Source: Lachnospiraceae bacterium Zagget2
GTDB taxonomy: Bacteria; Bacillota; Clostridia; Lachnospirales; Lachnospiraceae
NCBI GenBank assembly: GCA_001941045.1
Contig: MSHD01000033.1
Span: 30,880 to 94,879 of the forward strand
Direction of reading: 5' to 3'
Length of the DNA: 64,000 nucleotides
The translations under genes were made by a program, and so were the position numbers. The notes under the pieces are model-generated. The model had not been told where the DNA came from. It saw nothing but the letters and a program-made list of their open reading frames with translations, and searched no databases. Below, piece after piece: positions 7,979-17,697 of the stretch (position 1 is its first letter; every line of letters starts with the position of its first letter).

Positions 7979-10069
7979 ATGTACAAAAGTTACACAATGG
8001 GACTGGGCGGAAGAACGCTCAGAGTGGATGTCGGACGCGTAGCCGCACAGGCGAACGGCGCGGCATTCATGCATTACGGTGAGACGGTAGTGCTGTCCAC
8101 TGCGACTGCGTCGGAGAAACCCCGCGACGGAATCGACTTCTTTCCGCTGAGCGTGGAGTATGAGGAGAAGATGTATGCGGTCGGCAAGATTCCGGGAGGA
8201 TTCAACAAGAGAGAGGGCAAGGCGTCCGAAAACGCAGTGCTGACGGATCGTGTCATCGACCGTCCGATGCGGCCGCTGTTCCCGAAGGATTATCGCAATG
8301 ATGTGACGCTGAACAACCTGGTTATGAGCGTAGACCCGGAGTGCCGCCCGGAGCTGGTGGCGATGCTTGGTTCCGCGATTGCGACCAGCATTTCCGATAT
8401 TCCCTTTGCAGGTCCCTGCGCGATGACGCAGATCGGCATGATCGACGGCGAGCTGATCGTGAACCCGTCTCAGGAGCAGTGGAAGAAGGGTGATCTGAGC
8501 CTGACCGTTGCCTCTACGAGAGAGAAGGTCATCATGATCGAGGCCGGCGCGAATGAGGTGCCGGAGGCGAAGATGATCGAGGCCATCTATAAGGCACATG
8601 AGATCAATCTGGAAATCATCCGCTTCATTGACCAGATCGTGGCCGAGGTGGGCAAGGAGAAGCATGCTTACACGAGCTATGCGGTACCGGAGGAGCTGTT
8701 TGCGGCGATGAAAGAGATTGTTCCGCCGCAGGAGATGGAAGAGGCAGTCTTCACGGATGACAAGCAGACCCGCGAGGCGAACGTGCGTGCTCTGACAGAG
8801 AGACTCGAACAAGCTTTTGCGGATAAAGAAGAGTGGCTCGCGGTATTGGGCGAGGCGGTCTATCAGTATGAGAAAAAGACGGTTCGCAAGATGATCCTGA
8901 AGGATCACAAGCGTCCGGACGGCCGCGAGATCACGCAGATCCGCCCGCTTTCCGCGGAAGTAGATATCATCCCGAGAGTCCATGGCTCTTCGATGTTCAC
9001 GCGCGGACAGACCCAGATCTGCGATGTGTGTACGCTGGCCCCGCTGTCTGAGGCGCAGAGACTTGACGGTCTCGATGAAAATGAGACCGGCAAGAGATAT
9101 ATGCATCACTACAATTTCCCGAGTTATTCGGTTGGCGAGACGAAGCCGTCCAGAGGACCGGGACGCCGTGAGATCGGTCACGGTGCGCTGGCAGAGAAGG
9201 CTCTGGTTCCGGTGCTGCCGAGCGAGGAGGAATTCCCCTACGCGATTCGCTGCGTGTCCGAGACCTTTGAGTCCAATGGCTCCACGTCGATGGCTTCGAC
9301 CTGTGCGTCCTGCATGTCCCTGATGGCGGCGGGCGTTCCGATCAAGAGGATGGTGGCAGGTATCTCCTGCGGCCTTGTGACCGGCGATACGGATGACGAT
9401 TTCGTGCTGCTGACCGATATTCAGGGTCTCGAGGACTTCTTCGGCGATATGGACTTCAAGGTGACTGGTACAACCGAGGGCATCACGGCGATCCAGATGG
9501 ATATCAAGATCCATGGACTGACAAGGCCGATGGTTGAGGGTGCGATCGAGAGATGCCGTCAGGCGAGACTTTTCATCATGGATACCTGCATGAAGCCGGC
9601 GATCGCTGAGCCGCGCAAGACGGTCAGCCAGTATGCGCCGAAGATCATTCAGATGTCGATCGATCCGCAGAAGATCGGCGATGTGGTCGGTCAGAGAGGC
9701 AAGACGATCAATACGATCATCGAGCAGACCGGCGTGAAGATCGACATCGAGGATGACGGTTCCGTTTCGATCTGCGGTACGGACCAGGCGATGATGGACA
9801 AGGCCAAAGAACTGATCACGATCATTGTGACCGACTTCGAGGAAGGGCAGGTCTTCACCGGCAAGGTTGTCAGCATCAAGGAGTTCGGCGCGTTCCTCGA
9901 GTTCGCCCCGGGCAAGGAAGGCATGGTTCACATCTCGAAGATCGCGAAGGAGCGTATCAATCGCGTCGAGGATGTGCTGACGCTGGGCGACGTCGTCAAG
10001 GTCGTCTGCCTCGGCAAGGACAAGATGGGCCGCGTGAGCTTCTCTATCAAGGACTGCAAGGAAAAATAA
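7979..10069 (+). CDS. pnp: Polyribonucleotide nucleotidyltransferase (PNPase)
   Basis: Phosphorolytic 3'-to-5' exoribonuclease of mRNA turnover. Two RNase PH domains flank an all-helical linker, followed by KH (VVGQRGKTINTIIEQTG) and S1 (VFTGKVVSIKEFGAFLEF) domains at the C terminus. The phosphate-binding block VSETFESNGSTSMA is present. The track begins at 7952, but the ATG at 7979 follows a clear AAAGGAG site and matches the usual protein start, MYKSYTMGLGG, giving 696 residues. Confidence 0.97.
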   Translation: MYKSYTMGLGGRTLRVDVGRVAAQANGAAFMHYGETVVLSTATASEKPRDGIDFFPLSVEYEEKMYAVGKIPGGFNKREGKASENAVLTDRVIDRPMRPLFPKDYRNDVTLNNLVMSVDPECRPELVAMLGSAIATSISDIPFAGPCAMTQIGMIDGELIVNPSQEQWKKGDLSLTVASTREKVIMIEAGANEVPEAKMIEAIYKAHEINLEIIRFIDQIVAEVGKEKHAYTSYAVPEELFAAMKEIVPPQEMEEAVFTDDKQTREANVRALTERLEQAFADKEEWLAVLGEAVYQYEKKTVRKMILKDHKRPDGREITQIRPLSAEVDIIPRVHGSSMFTRGQTQICDVCTLAPLSEAQRLDGLDENETGKRYMHHYNFPSYSVGETKPSRGPGRREIGHGALAEKALVPVLPSEEEFPYAIRCVSETFESNGSTSMASTCASCMSLMAAGVPIKRMVAGISCGLVTGDTDDDFVLLTDIQGLEDFFGDMDFKVTGTTEGITAIQMDIKIHGLTRPMVEGAIERCRQARLFIMDTCMKPAIAEPRKTVSQYAPKIIQMSIDPQKIGDVVGQRGKTINTIIEQTGVKIDIEDDGSVSICGTDQAMMDKAKELITIIVTDFEEGQVFTGKVVSIKEFGAFLEFAPGKEGMVHISKIAKERINRVEDVLTLGDVVKVVCLGKDKMGRVSFSIKDCKEK

Positions 10070-10087
10070 AGTTTCTTACGTTTACGG

Positions 10088-10124
10088 GCACAGCCGATGG
10101 AAAATAGATCGGCTGTGCTTTTTT
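10088..10124 (+). terminator. Intrinsic terminator of pnp
   Basis: A 10-bp stem GCACAGCCGA / TCGGCTGTGC followed by six T residues. Confidence 0.93.
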
Positions 10125-10128
10125 GTCC

Positions 10129-10157
10129 TTGCGTTTCTGATTTTCCCATGGCATAAT
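10129..10157 (+). promoter_or_regulatory. Promoter of prfB
   Basis: TTGCGT (10129-10134), 17 bases, CATAAT (10152-10157), placed right after the pnp terminator. Confidence 0.7.
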
Positions 10158-10189
10158 ATAGCGTAGCAGAACAGAAAGAAGGTGAGGTT

Positions 10190-11312
10190 ATGGTAGAACT
10201 GGATCAGTTTAAATATACACTGAACAGCTACGCAAAACCGATGACAGAACTGAGGGATTCACTTTGACCTCGCGTCAAAGGAGCTCAGAATCGAGGAACT
10301 GGAAAGAGAGATGGAAGCTCCCGGCTACTGGGACCGGGCAGAACAGTCACAGGAGGGCATGAAAGAGCTGAACCGTCTCAAGTCAGAAAAAGAAAAATTT
10401 GAGAGTCTTCAGAGCCAGTACGAAGACATCGAGACCCTGATCGAGATGGGCTATGAGGAGGACGATGAGTCTCTGATCCCGGAGATACAGGAGAATCTGG
10501 AGCAGTTCACGGAGCAGTTCGAGTCCATGCGGATCAGGACCCTGCTGTCCGGTGAGTATGACGCCTGCAATGCGATCCTGAAGCTGAACGCGGGCGCGGG
10601 CGGCACGGAGAGCTGTGACTGGGCCGGGATGCTGTACCGGATGTACACGCGCTGGGCCGAGCGAAAAGGATTTTCCGTAGAAGTGCTGGACTATCTCGAC
10701 GGCGATGAGGCAGGAATCAAGTCTGTGACCTTCCAGGTGAATGGCGAGAATGCCTACGGCTATCTGAAGTCCGAGAAAGGGGTACACCGGCTGGTGCGTA
10801 TTTCCCCGTTCAATGCACAGGGCAAGCGACAGACGTCCTTCGTGTCACTGGATGTGATGCCGGATATTGAGGGAGAGATTGATGTTGAGATCAATCCGGA
10901 TGATCTGAAGATCGACACCTATCGATCGAGCGGCGCAGGCGGACAGCACATTAATAAGACTTCGTCGGCGATCCGCATCACGCATCTGCCGACAGGCATT
11001 GTGGTGCAGTGTCAGAATGAGCGTTCGCAGTTCCAGAACAAGGACAAGGCGATGCAGATGCTGAAGGCAAAGCTCTATATTCTGGAGCAGCAGAAGCAGG
11101 CGGAGAAGCTTTCGGGTATTCAGGGAGAACTCAGCGATATCGCCTGGGGCAATCAGATCCGCTCTTATGTCATGCAGCCCTACACGCTGGTCAAAGATCA
11201 CCGGACCGGCGAGGAATTCAGCAATGTGAATGCAGTTATGGACGGCAAGATTGACACATTTATCAATGCGTATCTGAAATGGATCAGTTTGAGTCCGGAA
11301 GAACAAAAATAG
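10190..11312 (+). CDS. prfB: Peptide chain release factor 2 with programmed +1 frameshift
   Basis: RF2 ends translation at UGA and UAA. Translation starts at the ATG at 10190 and reads 25 codons, ending ...TELRDSL, to an in-frame TGA at 10265-10267. The sequence GAGGG, five bases, CTT TGA C is the classic autoregulatory slippery site; shifting +1 at CTT continues as DLASKELRIEELE into the frame of the track ORF at 10311. The full product is 373 residues. The stop-recognition tripeptide SPF (RISPFNAQG) and the catalytic GGQ (GAGGQHINKTSSA) are present, confirming RF2 and not RF1. Confidence 0.96.
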
Positions 11313-11323
11313 GAGGAAGACCG

Positions 11324-12508
11324 ATGATAAAAATTGCAATCATGGGATATGGAACGGTTGGCTCGGGCGTCTATGAGGTTATCACGACGAACCAGGCGGT
11401 TGTCGACAAAAACGTCGGCGAGGAGCTGCGCATCAAGTATGTGCTGGATCTCAGAGAGTTTCCGGGAGATCCGGTTATGGACGTGCTGACGCATGATTTT
11501 GAGGAGATCCTGAACGACGATGAGGTGAAGGTTGTGGCCGAGGTCATGGGAGGCCTGCGTCCCGCCTACGATTTCACGAAGCGGCTGCTCATGGCGGGCA
11601 AGAGCGTCTGCACCTCGAATAAGGAGCTGGTCGCGGAACACGGCGCGGAGCTGATCGAAGTAGCGCGCGCACATGGGGCAAATTATCTCTTTGAGGCGAG
11701 CGTCGGCGGCGGTATTCCGATCATCCGGCCTTTGAATACTTCTCTTACGGCGGATGTGATCCTTGAGATTTCCGGCATTCTGAACGGGACGACGAACTAC
11801 ATGCTGACAAAGATGTCGCAGGAGGGTCTTGATTATGACGACGTGCTGAAGGAAGCGCAGGCGAAGGGTTATGCCGAGCTTCACCCCGAGGCTGACGTGG
11901 AAGGATTTGATGCCTGCCGCAAGATTGCGATCCTGACCTCTCTGGCCAGCGGACAGCAGGTAGATTATAAGGATATTTATACCGAAGGCATTACGAAGGT
12001 GACGGTGGAAGATTTCACCTACGCGAAGAAGATGGGCCGCGCAATCAAGCTGCTCGGTGTCAGCAAAAAGGTCGGCGACACTTACTGCGCGATGGTGAGC
12101 CCGGTCATGATCGACAGTTCGAACCCGCTTTATATGGTGAACGATGTGTTCAACGCGATCTTTGTGAAGGGGAATATGCTTGGCGATTCGATGTTCTATG
12201 GCAGCGGAGCGGGCAAGCTCCCGACTGCGAGCGCGGTGGCGGGCGATATTGTGGATGCGGCGAGAAATCTTGGCGCTGTGACGCCGGTTTCCTGGTCGCA
12301 GGAAAAGCTTGCTCTTGCACCGGTCAGCGAGATGAAGCATCGCTTCTTCCTGCGTGTAAAGGGCGCCGTGTCGGTTCTGGGAATGGAGAAGATTGACGCC
12401 GGGATCGAGGGCGAGGTCGGTATTCTGACGCCGTCTATGACGGAAGCAGAGTATCAGGAGCTGGCGAAGGGCCTGGATGTTATCAGTATGATCCGGGTCG
12501 AGGAATAA
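11324..12508 (+). CDS. hom: Homoserine dehydrogenase
   Basis: Reduces aspartate semialdehyde to homoserine for threonine and methionine synthesis. The NAD(P)-binding motif GYGTVGSG is at the N terminus and the catalytic domain contains the family blocks SNKELVAEHG and ISGILNGTTNYMLTKM. At 394 residues it is a little shorter than forms with a complete C-terminal ACT domain, although a short RFFLRVKGAVS segment remains. The start at 11324 follows an AGGAGG site; the track ORF begins earlier inside prfB. The next gene, thrH, fits the same pathway. Confidence 0.93.
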   Translation: MIKIAIMGYGTVGSGVYEVITTNQAVVDKNVGEELRIKYVLDLREFPGDPVMDVLTHDFEEILNDDEVKVVAEVMGGLRPAYDFTKRLLMAGKSVCTSNKELVAEHGAELIEVARAHGANYLFEASVGGGIPIIRPLNTSLTADVILEISGILNGTTNYMLTKMSQEGLDYDDVLKEAQAKGYAELHPEADVEGFDACRKIAILTSLASGQQVDYKDIYTEGITKVTVEDFTYAKKMGRAIKLLGVSKKVGDTYCAMVSPVMIDSSNPLYMVNDVFNAIFVKGNMLGDSMFYGSGAGKLPTASAVAGDIVDAARNLGAVTPVSWSQEKLALAPVSEMKHRFFLRVKGAVSVLGMEKIDAGIEGEVGILTPSMTEAEYQELAKGLDVISMIRVEE

Positions 12509-12520
12509 AGGAGGAGACAC

Positions 12521-13126
12521 ATGGATATTGTATGCCTGGATATGGAAGGCGTGCTGGTGCCGGAGATCTGGATTGCCTTCTCCGAGGCCAGTGGAATACC
12601 GGAGCTGAAGCGGACGACCCGTGACGAGCCGGACTACGACAAGCTGATGAAGTGGCGGCTCGGCATTCTGAAGGAACACGGGCTGGGCCTGAAGGAGATT
12701 CAGGAGACGATTGCAAAGATCGATCCGCTCCCGGGTGCGAAGGAATTTCTGGACGAGCTGCGCACGCTGACACAGGTGATCATCATCAGCGACACCTTCA
12801 CGCAGTTCGCGAAGCCTCTTATGAAGAAGCTCGACTGGCCGACGCTTTTCTGCAACACCCTTGAGGTCGCGCCGGACGGCGAGATCACGGGTTTCCGGAT
12901 GCGCACTGAGCAGTCCAAGCTCTCCACGGTAAAGGCGCTGCAGTCTGTCGGTTTCGAGACGATCGCAGCAGGGGACAGCTATAATGATCTCGGAATGATC
13001 AGGGCGAGCCGTGCGGGTTTCCTGTTCCGCAGTACGGAGCAGATACAGAAGGACAACCCGGATATCCCGGCCTTTGAGACATTTGAAGACTTTCTGGCGG
13101 CCATCAAGGGCGCACTGAGGGAATAA
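12521..13126 (+). CDS. thrH: ThrH-type phosphoserine phosphatase / homoserine phosphotransferase
   Basis: A HAD-family enzyme of 201 residues. The nucleophile motif is DMEGVLVPE at the N terminus, with IISDTFTQF and the metal site AGDSYNDLGM further on. ThrH proteins can move phosphate from phosphoserine to homoserine, supplying threonine synthesis without ThrB kinase. The position directly after hom, 12 bases apart with an AGGAGG site, strongly supports this role over a plain SerB. Confidence 0.88.
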   Translation: MDIVCLDMEGVLVPEIWIAFSEASGIPELKRTTRDEPDYDKLMKWRLGILKEHGLGLKEIQETIAKIDPLPGAKEFLDELRTLTQVIIISDTFTQFAKPLMKKLDWPTLFCNTLEVAPDGEITGFRMRTEQSKLSTVKALQSVGFETIAAGDSYNDLGMIRASRAGFLFRSTEQIQKDNPDIPAFETFEDFLAAIKGALRE

Positions 13127-13131
13127 GGAGG

Positions 13132-13162
13132 AAGGCGCTGTAGACTTGCAGCGCCTTATTTT
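13132..13162 (+). terminator. Terminator after hom-thrH
   Basis: AAGGCGCTG and CAGCGCCTT form a 9-bp stem, followed by ATTTT. Confidence 0.8.
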
Positions 13163-13180
13163 CTGCCAAAGGGGGATGCT

Positions 13181-16100
13181 ATGTCGCTGCATCTGATCCT
13201 CGGCAACGCCGGGGCGGGGAAATCCCATTATCTGTTTGAAAAAATTATAAAAGAATCGATTGCGCGGCCCGACAGGCAGTATCTGATTCTCGTGCCGGAG
13301 CAGTTTACGATGCAGACCCAGAAGGATCTCGTCATGATGCATCCCAATCATGGGATCATGAATATCGACGTGCTCAGCTTCGAGCGGCTGGCGCATCGTG
13401 TTTTTGAGGAAGTGGGCGGCGAGCACCGGCGGATTCTCGAGGACAGCGGAAAAAATCTGATTTTGCGCCGGCTGGCAGAGGAGAAGAGCGGCGAACTGCA
13501 TTTCCTCAGTGGAAATTTAAAAAAGCTGGGCTTTATTTCAGAGGTGAAGTCGCTGCTGTCCGAATTTGTCCAGTATCGGATCGGGCCGGAAGAGCTTGAC
13601 GGCATAATCGCCCAGAATCAGGACAATCCGCAGCTCTGCTTTAAGCTCGCAGACATGAAGGTGATCTGCGAAGCTTTCCAGGCTTACCTCAGGGACGCCT
13701 ATCTGACGGCAGAGCAGCTTCTTGAGGCGCTTGCGCAGGTCATCGACAGGTCCGCCTCGGTGAGGGGCAGTGTGATTGCGCTCGATGGCTACAATGGTTT
13801 CACGCCGATTCAGATGGAGCTGATCGGGCGTCTGCTGGAGCTCTCGGAAGATGTGTATGCGACCTTCACAATTGACAGCCATGAGGATGCTTTCGCGCCG
13901 GAGGCGGAGCACGCGCTGTTTTATAAGGTGAAAAAGACAATCCATGACATTGGTGAGACGGCGAAAAAGGCGCATGTTCGCGTGGAGGAGCCTGTCCTGC
14001 TCGGACGGGAACAGGTGTGGCGATATCAGGACGCGCCAGCGCTTGGCTTTCTGGAATCCCATATTTTCCGGCATGAGAATCGTTATTATGCGGAGCAGAC
14101 CGATGAGATCACACTCTTTGCGGCGCGCTCCCCGCAGGAAGAGACGGAGCATATCGGCCTGGAAATTCTGAAACTGGTGCGTGACAGGGGATATCGCTAT
14201 CGTGACATTGCGATTGTCACGGGAGATCTGGAGACATACGGCACGCTTTTTACGAGGATTTTTGCCACGCTGGATATTCCGGGCTTCATCGATCAGAAGC
14301 GGGATGTCCTGAAGAATCCCTTTGTGGAGGCTCTGCGCGCGCTGCTGGGCGCGCTGCGGGAGGATTTTTCCTACGAGGCGATGTTTCGCTTCCTGCGCAG
14401 CGGAATGGCGCCGGTCGTAGCTTCGGAAGTCGATCTGCTGGAGAACTATGTACTGGCGCGTGGAATCAGAGGTCTGTCCGGCTGGACGAAGAACTGGCGC
14501 TACCCGCTGAAAAACATGTCGGAGGAGGAGCTTGCAGCACTGAATACGCTGCGTGAAAAGGCGGTGGAAGGGCTGGCTTTGCTCTCGGAGCAGATGAAAA
14601 AGAAAGGGGCCGACGCGGAGACGATGACATGGGCGCTGTACTCTTATCTGCTCGGGCTTGGGGTTCAGCAGCGTCTGAAAGAGTATGAAAATCGTTTTGA
14701 GGCGGAGGGAGAGCATGACCTTGCCCGTGAATATGCACAGATCTATGGCATGGTCATGGGTTTGTTTGATAAGTTCGTGATGCTGCTTGGCGATTGCCAG
14801 GTGACGTTGGATGAATATGCGGAGCTTCTTGACGCCGGACTTGCTGAGATGAAGCTTGGCCTTATCCCGGCGGGGACAGATCAGGTCGTTGTCGGAGATA
14901 TGGAACGGAGCCGTCTTAAGGGCGTGAAGGTTCTCTTTTTTGCAGGAGTGAATGAGGGCAGTGTGCCGCGAAAGAAGGGGGATGGAGGCCTGCTCTCTCA
15001 GATGGACCGGGAGCGACTTTGCGAGCAGGGCGTGGAACTTGCGCCAACGGCGCGGCAGGAGACCTGCATTCAGAAGTTTTATATGTATCTCACGCTCACG
15101 AAGCCGTCCCGGCAGCTCTGCCTTTCCTGGAGCCTTGCGGATGCGGATGGAAACGCGCTTCGCCCCTCGTACCTGATTGCATCGGTGCAGGAATTATTTC
15201 CGGAAGTTCCCGTGCGTACGGAGGCGGATCAGAGTCTTATCGGACAGCTGGCTGCTCCGGAGGGTTCGCTGCGTCTGCTTGCGGAGGCGCTGCATGCGGA
15301 AAAAAAGAGAGAGGCCACGGCCGGGCAGCGGGCACTGGTCGGCTGGTTTGCCGGGCAGGAAGCATGGAGAAAGAAACTCGATGAGCTTCTGGACGCGGTC
15401 TTTTATACGCGCAGGGAAGAACCGATAGGACGGGCCACGGCAAAGGTACTCTATGGCAGGCTGCTGGGCGGCAGTGTGACGCGTCTGGAACGTTTTGCAG
15501 CCTGCGCTTACGCACATTTCCTGCAGTATGGTCTGCGTCTTGCGGAACGTGAGATCTGCGGACTGAAGGCAGTGGACATGGGAAATGTGTTCCATGACGC
15601 GCTGAAATATTTTTCAGAAGCGGTGGAGGCGGGCGGATATGGCTGGTTCCATGTGCCGGATGAGAAGCGGGAAGAATGGATGGCGCAGGCGCTCGGCAAA
15701 GCGGTTCAGGAATATACGGAAAAAACGCTTCTTGCAGATGAGCGCGATGCGTATACGCTGCGGAGGATGGAGCGCGTCGCGCAGCGCACAGCCTGGGCGG
15801 TGCTGGAACAGCTGAAACGTGGGGAATTCCTGCCGGAGGAGACGGAGGTCTCGTTCCGAAATCTGGAGCAGCTGCCGAGTGTATCCGTACTGCTCTCTGA
15901 GAATGCGCGAATGCGCCTGCAGGGCAGGATCGACCGGCTTGATGTCTGCCGGCGGGACGGAGAGGTGTTCGTGCGCGTGATCGATTACAAGAGCGGAGGG
16001 ACGCGCTTTGATCTGACGAGCGTTTACTATGGGCTGCAGCTGCAGCTTGCGGTCTATCTGAACGCCGCGATGGAGCTGGAAAGCAGGAGCGGCGGAAAGG

Positions 16101-16576
16101 TGCGCCCTGCCGGAATGTTCTATTATCACATTGAGGATCCGCTGCTTGACTATCTGGATGAGGAAGATCCGGCCAGACGACTTCTGAAGGAGCTTGCGTG
16201 GAATGGGATTGTGAACAGTGATCAGAATGTTGTGCTTCTTCAGGACCGCGGGGTTCAGACAGGTTCGGATGTTCTGCCGGTGAAATTTAAGAAAGACGGC
16301 GGCTATACTGCTGCCTCGAGCGTTGCGGACGAGGAACAGCTGCTCGCCCTGTCACGCCATGTAAGCGGAAAGCTGAAGGATTATGGGGAGCGGATCCTGC
16401 GCGGTGAGGTGAGCCTTGCGCCGTATGAGCTGCGGCAGGAAAGCGCCTGCCAGTTTTGCGATTATCACAGCATATGCGGTTTTGACCAGCGGCTGCCCGG
16501 TCTGAAGAAGCGCAGGCTTGAACCTCTTGAGCCGGATGAAATATGGAAGAAGATCCGCGCGGAGGAGAAGTCCTGA
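13181..16576 (+). CDS. addB: ATP-dependent helicase/nuclease subunit B (AddB)
   Basis: AddB pairs with AddA to process double-strand breaks for recombination, acting as the RecBCD counterpart. The N terminus has a Walker A motif (GNAGAGKSHYL), and the C terminus has the RecB-like nuclease (RIDRLDV; VIDYKSG) together with an iron-sulfur cysteine set: one in FAACAYAHF and three in ACQFCDYHSIC. At 1131 residues it is full length. Its partner addA, normally the next gene, is 28 kb downstream. Confidence 0.95.
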   Translation: MSLHLILGNAGAGKSHYLFEKIIKESIARPDRQYLILVPEQFTMQTQKDLVMMHPNHGIMNIDVLSFERLAHRVFEEVGGEHRRILEDSGKNLILRRLAEEKSGELHFLSGNLKKLGFISEVKSLLSEFVQYRIGPEELDGIIAQNQDNPQLCFKLADMKVICEAFQAYLRDAYLTAEQLLEALAQVIDRSASVRGSVIALDGYNGFTPIQMELIGRLLELSEDVYATFTIDSHEDAFAPEAEHALFYKVKKTIHDIGETAKKAHVRVEEPVLLGREQVWRYQDAPALGFLESHIFRHENRYYAEQTDEITLFAARSPQEETEHIGLEILKLVRDRGYRYRDIAIVTGDLETYGTLFTRIFATLDIPGFIDQKRDVLKNPFVEALRALLGALREDFSYEAMFRFLRSGMAPVVASEVDLLENYVLARGIRGLSGWTKNWRYPLKNMSEEELAALNTLREKAVEGLALLSEQMKKKGADAETMTWALYSYLLGLGVQQRLKEYENRFEAEGEHDLAREYAQIYGMVMGLFDKFVMLLGDCQVTLDEYAELLDAGLAEMKLGLIPAGTDQVVVGDMERSRLKGVKVLFFAGVNEGSVPRKKGDGGLLSQMDRERLCEQGVELAPTARQETCIQKFYMYLTLTKPSRQLCLSWSLADADGNALRPSYLIASVQELFPEVPVRTEADQSLIGQLAAPEGSLRLLAEALHAEKKREATAGQRALVGWFAGQEAWRKKLDELLDAVFYTRREEPIGRATAKVLYGRLLGGSVTRLERFAACAYAHFLQYGLRLAEREICGLKAVDMGNVFHDALKYFSEAVEAGGYGWFHVPDEKREEWMAQALGKAVQEYTEKTLLADERDAYTLRRMERVAQRTAWAVLEQLKRGEFLPEETEVSFRNLEQLPSVSVLLSENARMRLQGRIDRLDVCRRDGEVFVRVIDYKSGGTRFDLTSVYYGLQLQLAVYLNAAMELESRSGGKVRPAGMFYYHIEDPLLDYLDEEDPARRLLKELAWNGIVNSDQNVVLLQDRGVQTGSDVLPVKFKKDGGYTAASSVADEEQLLALSRHVSGKLKDYGERILRGEVSLAPYELRQESACQFCDYHSICGFDQRLPGLKKRRLEPLEPDEIWKKIRAEEKS

Positions 16577-16603
16577 GCTCGACGCGAAGTTAGCTGCTTT
16601 CTT

Positions 16604-16632
16604 AAGCTGCCGTTTCCGGCAGCTTTTTTTCA
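16604..16632 (+). terminator. Terminator after addB
   Basis: A 9-bp stem AAGCTGCCG / CGGCAGCTT with a TTTC loop and a long T-run. A near copy of this terminator and the promoter after it recurs at 18731. Confidence 0.92.
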
Positions 16633-16639
16633 AAAAAGA

Positions 16640-16668
16640 AAAACCAAATGGGAATTCGATACGTCTGA
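16640..16668 (+). promoter_or_regulatory. ECF-type promoter, copy A
   Basis: AAAACC (16640-16645), 16 bases, CGTCTGA (16662-16668). It lies 33 bases before the MORN lipoprotein gene. It is one of eight matching sites in the island. Confidence 0.7.
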
Positions 16669-16701
16669 CTAATATAAACAAGAAAAGGAGATGTATTTGG
16701 A

Positions 16702-17592
16702 ATGAAAAAAAGACTGGTAGTATTGTTATTGGCATGTGTGACTGTGCTTGCGGCAATGGGGTGCGGAAGTTCTACAAAGACAGAGGATGCGGGCGTCTAT
16801 GAGACGGAGACGATGGATTCCGATTACGATGCGGCGGAGCCGGACGAAGCTGTAGCGAATGAAGTCGCGGCGGATGAGGCTGCGTCTGAGGAAGAACAGC
16901 CGGATTTCAGTTCTTATGAAGAGCTGTTCGCGTCTTTGACTCAGACAGGTGAGGATAAAAACCGCGAGTACATGTGGAAACTGCTGGCGACTGAGGAATA
17001 CTGTGAATTTGCTGCAGCTGTGAAGAGTTCTGGGGAACCTTACATCTACTATCTGGATAATGGAAAGGGTTTGGGTTTCTATCCGGGGACGACGGAGCAG
17101 TATGGAGATTGTCTGTTGTATTATGGAGATTATGTGGACGGGAAAAGACAGGGAGAAGGGATCTGGGTCGGCGCCTGTGACAGTAATAATCACGCCTGTT
17201 ATTATTGCGAAGGAGAATGGGCGAACGATATGCCGAACGGGCAGCAGTATGAGCAGAGAGACCACGCGCGAAACCTTGATATGAAGTATGAGTTTGAGTA
17301 CAGCCATATCAATGGTTCGATTGTATATGAAGGAACGGTCAAAGACGGGCTGTGGGATGGCGAGGTAATCTATACGAAGCTTCAGGACAGCGGAGATCAT
17401 TACGACTGTACCATATCCTTTACGGAGGGGAAATGGAACATTGTGGAGGAAATCTATAATGAGGAAAATGAAATCAGCAGCTACGATGTCACATGCGGCA
17501 AAGGAGTTCTGAAAAATAGCATGGGAGTCCATATAAAGGAATCTCAGCTGAATGATCTGAACGGAATAGAGGGTTTCTGCCCTGCCGTGTAA
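16702..17592 (+). CDS. MORN-repeat lipoprotein
   Basis: The 296-residue protein has a lipoprotein signal peptide with lipobox LAAMGC (lipidated Cys21), an acidic low-complexity linker (residues 25-75) and a C-terminal region with MORN-like repeats such as YYGDYVDGKRQGEGIW, CEGEWANDMPNG and YEGTVKDGLWDGEV. It is therefore expected on the outer face of the membrane. The next gene encodes a related protein anchored by a membrane helix. The gene follows an ECF-type promoter and an AAGGAG site. A sensory or scaffold role in the envelope is a guess. Confidence 0.8.
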   Translation: MKKRLVVLLLACVTVLAAMGCGSSTKTEDAGVYETETMDSDYDAAEPDEAVANEVAADEAASEEEQPDFSSYEELFASLTQTGEDKNREYMWKLLATEEYCEFAAAVKSSGEPYIYYLDNGKGLGFYPGTTEQYGDCLLYYGDYVDGKRQGEGIWVGACDSNNHACYYCEGEWANDMPNGQQYEQRDHARNLDMKYEFEYSHINGSIVYEGTVKDGLWDGEVIYTKLQDSGDHYDCTISFTEGKWNIVEEIYNEENEISSYDVTCGKGVLKNSMGVHIKESQLNDLNGIEGFCPAV

Positions 17593-17697
17593 TTTCCAGA
17601 CAGGTACGCAGGCCGGAGCGATCCACTTCTTGAAGCTGATCGAAAATGAGCTTGTCTTCAACGAAGAAATAGAAAATCAGGAGGGTATGGAACAGTT

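Noticed and set aside
7655-9931. 758-residue minus-strand ORF opposite rpsO and pnp
   Set aside because: It is the shadow of two strongly conserved plus-strand genes, is rich in Arg, His and Leu as antisense frames are here, and shows no domain.
11198-13501. 767-residue minus-strand ORF opposite hom, thrH and addB
   Set aside because: It is antisense to three recognised genes and spans their boundaries; no motif was seen.
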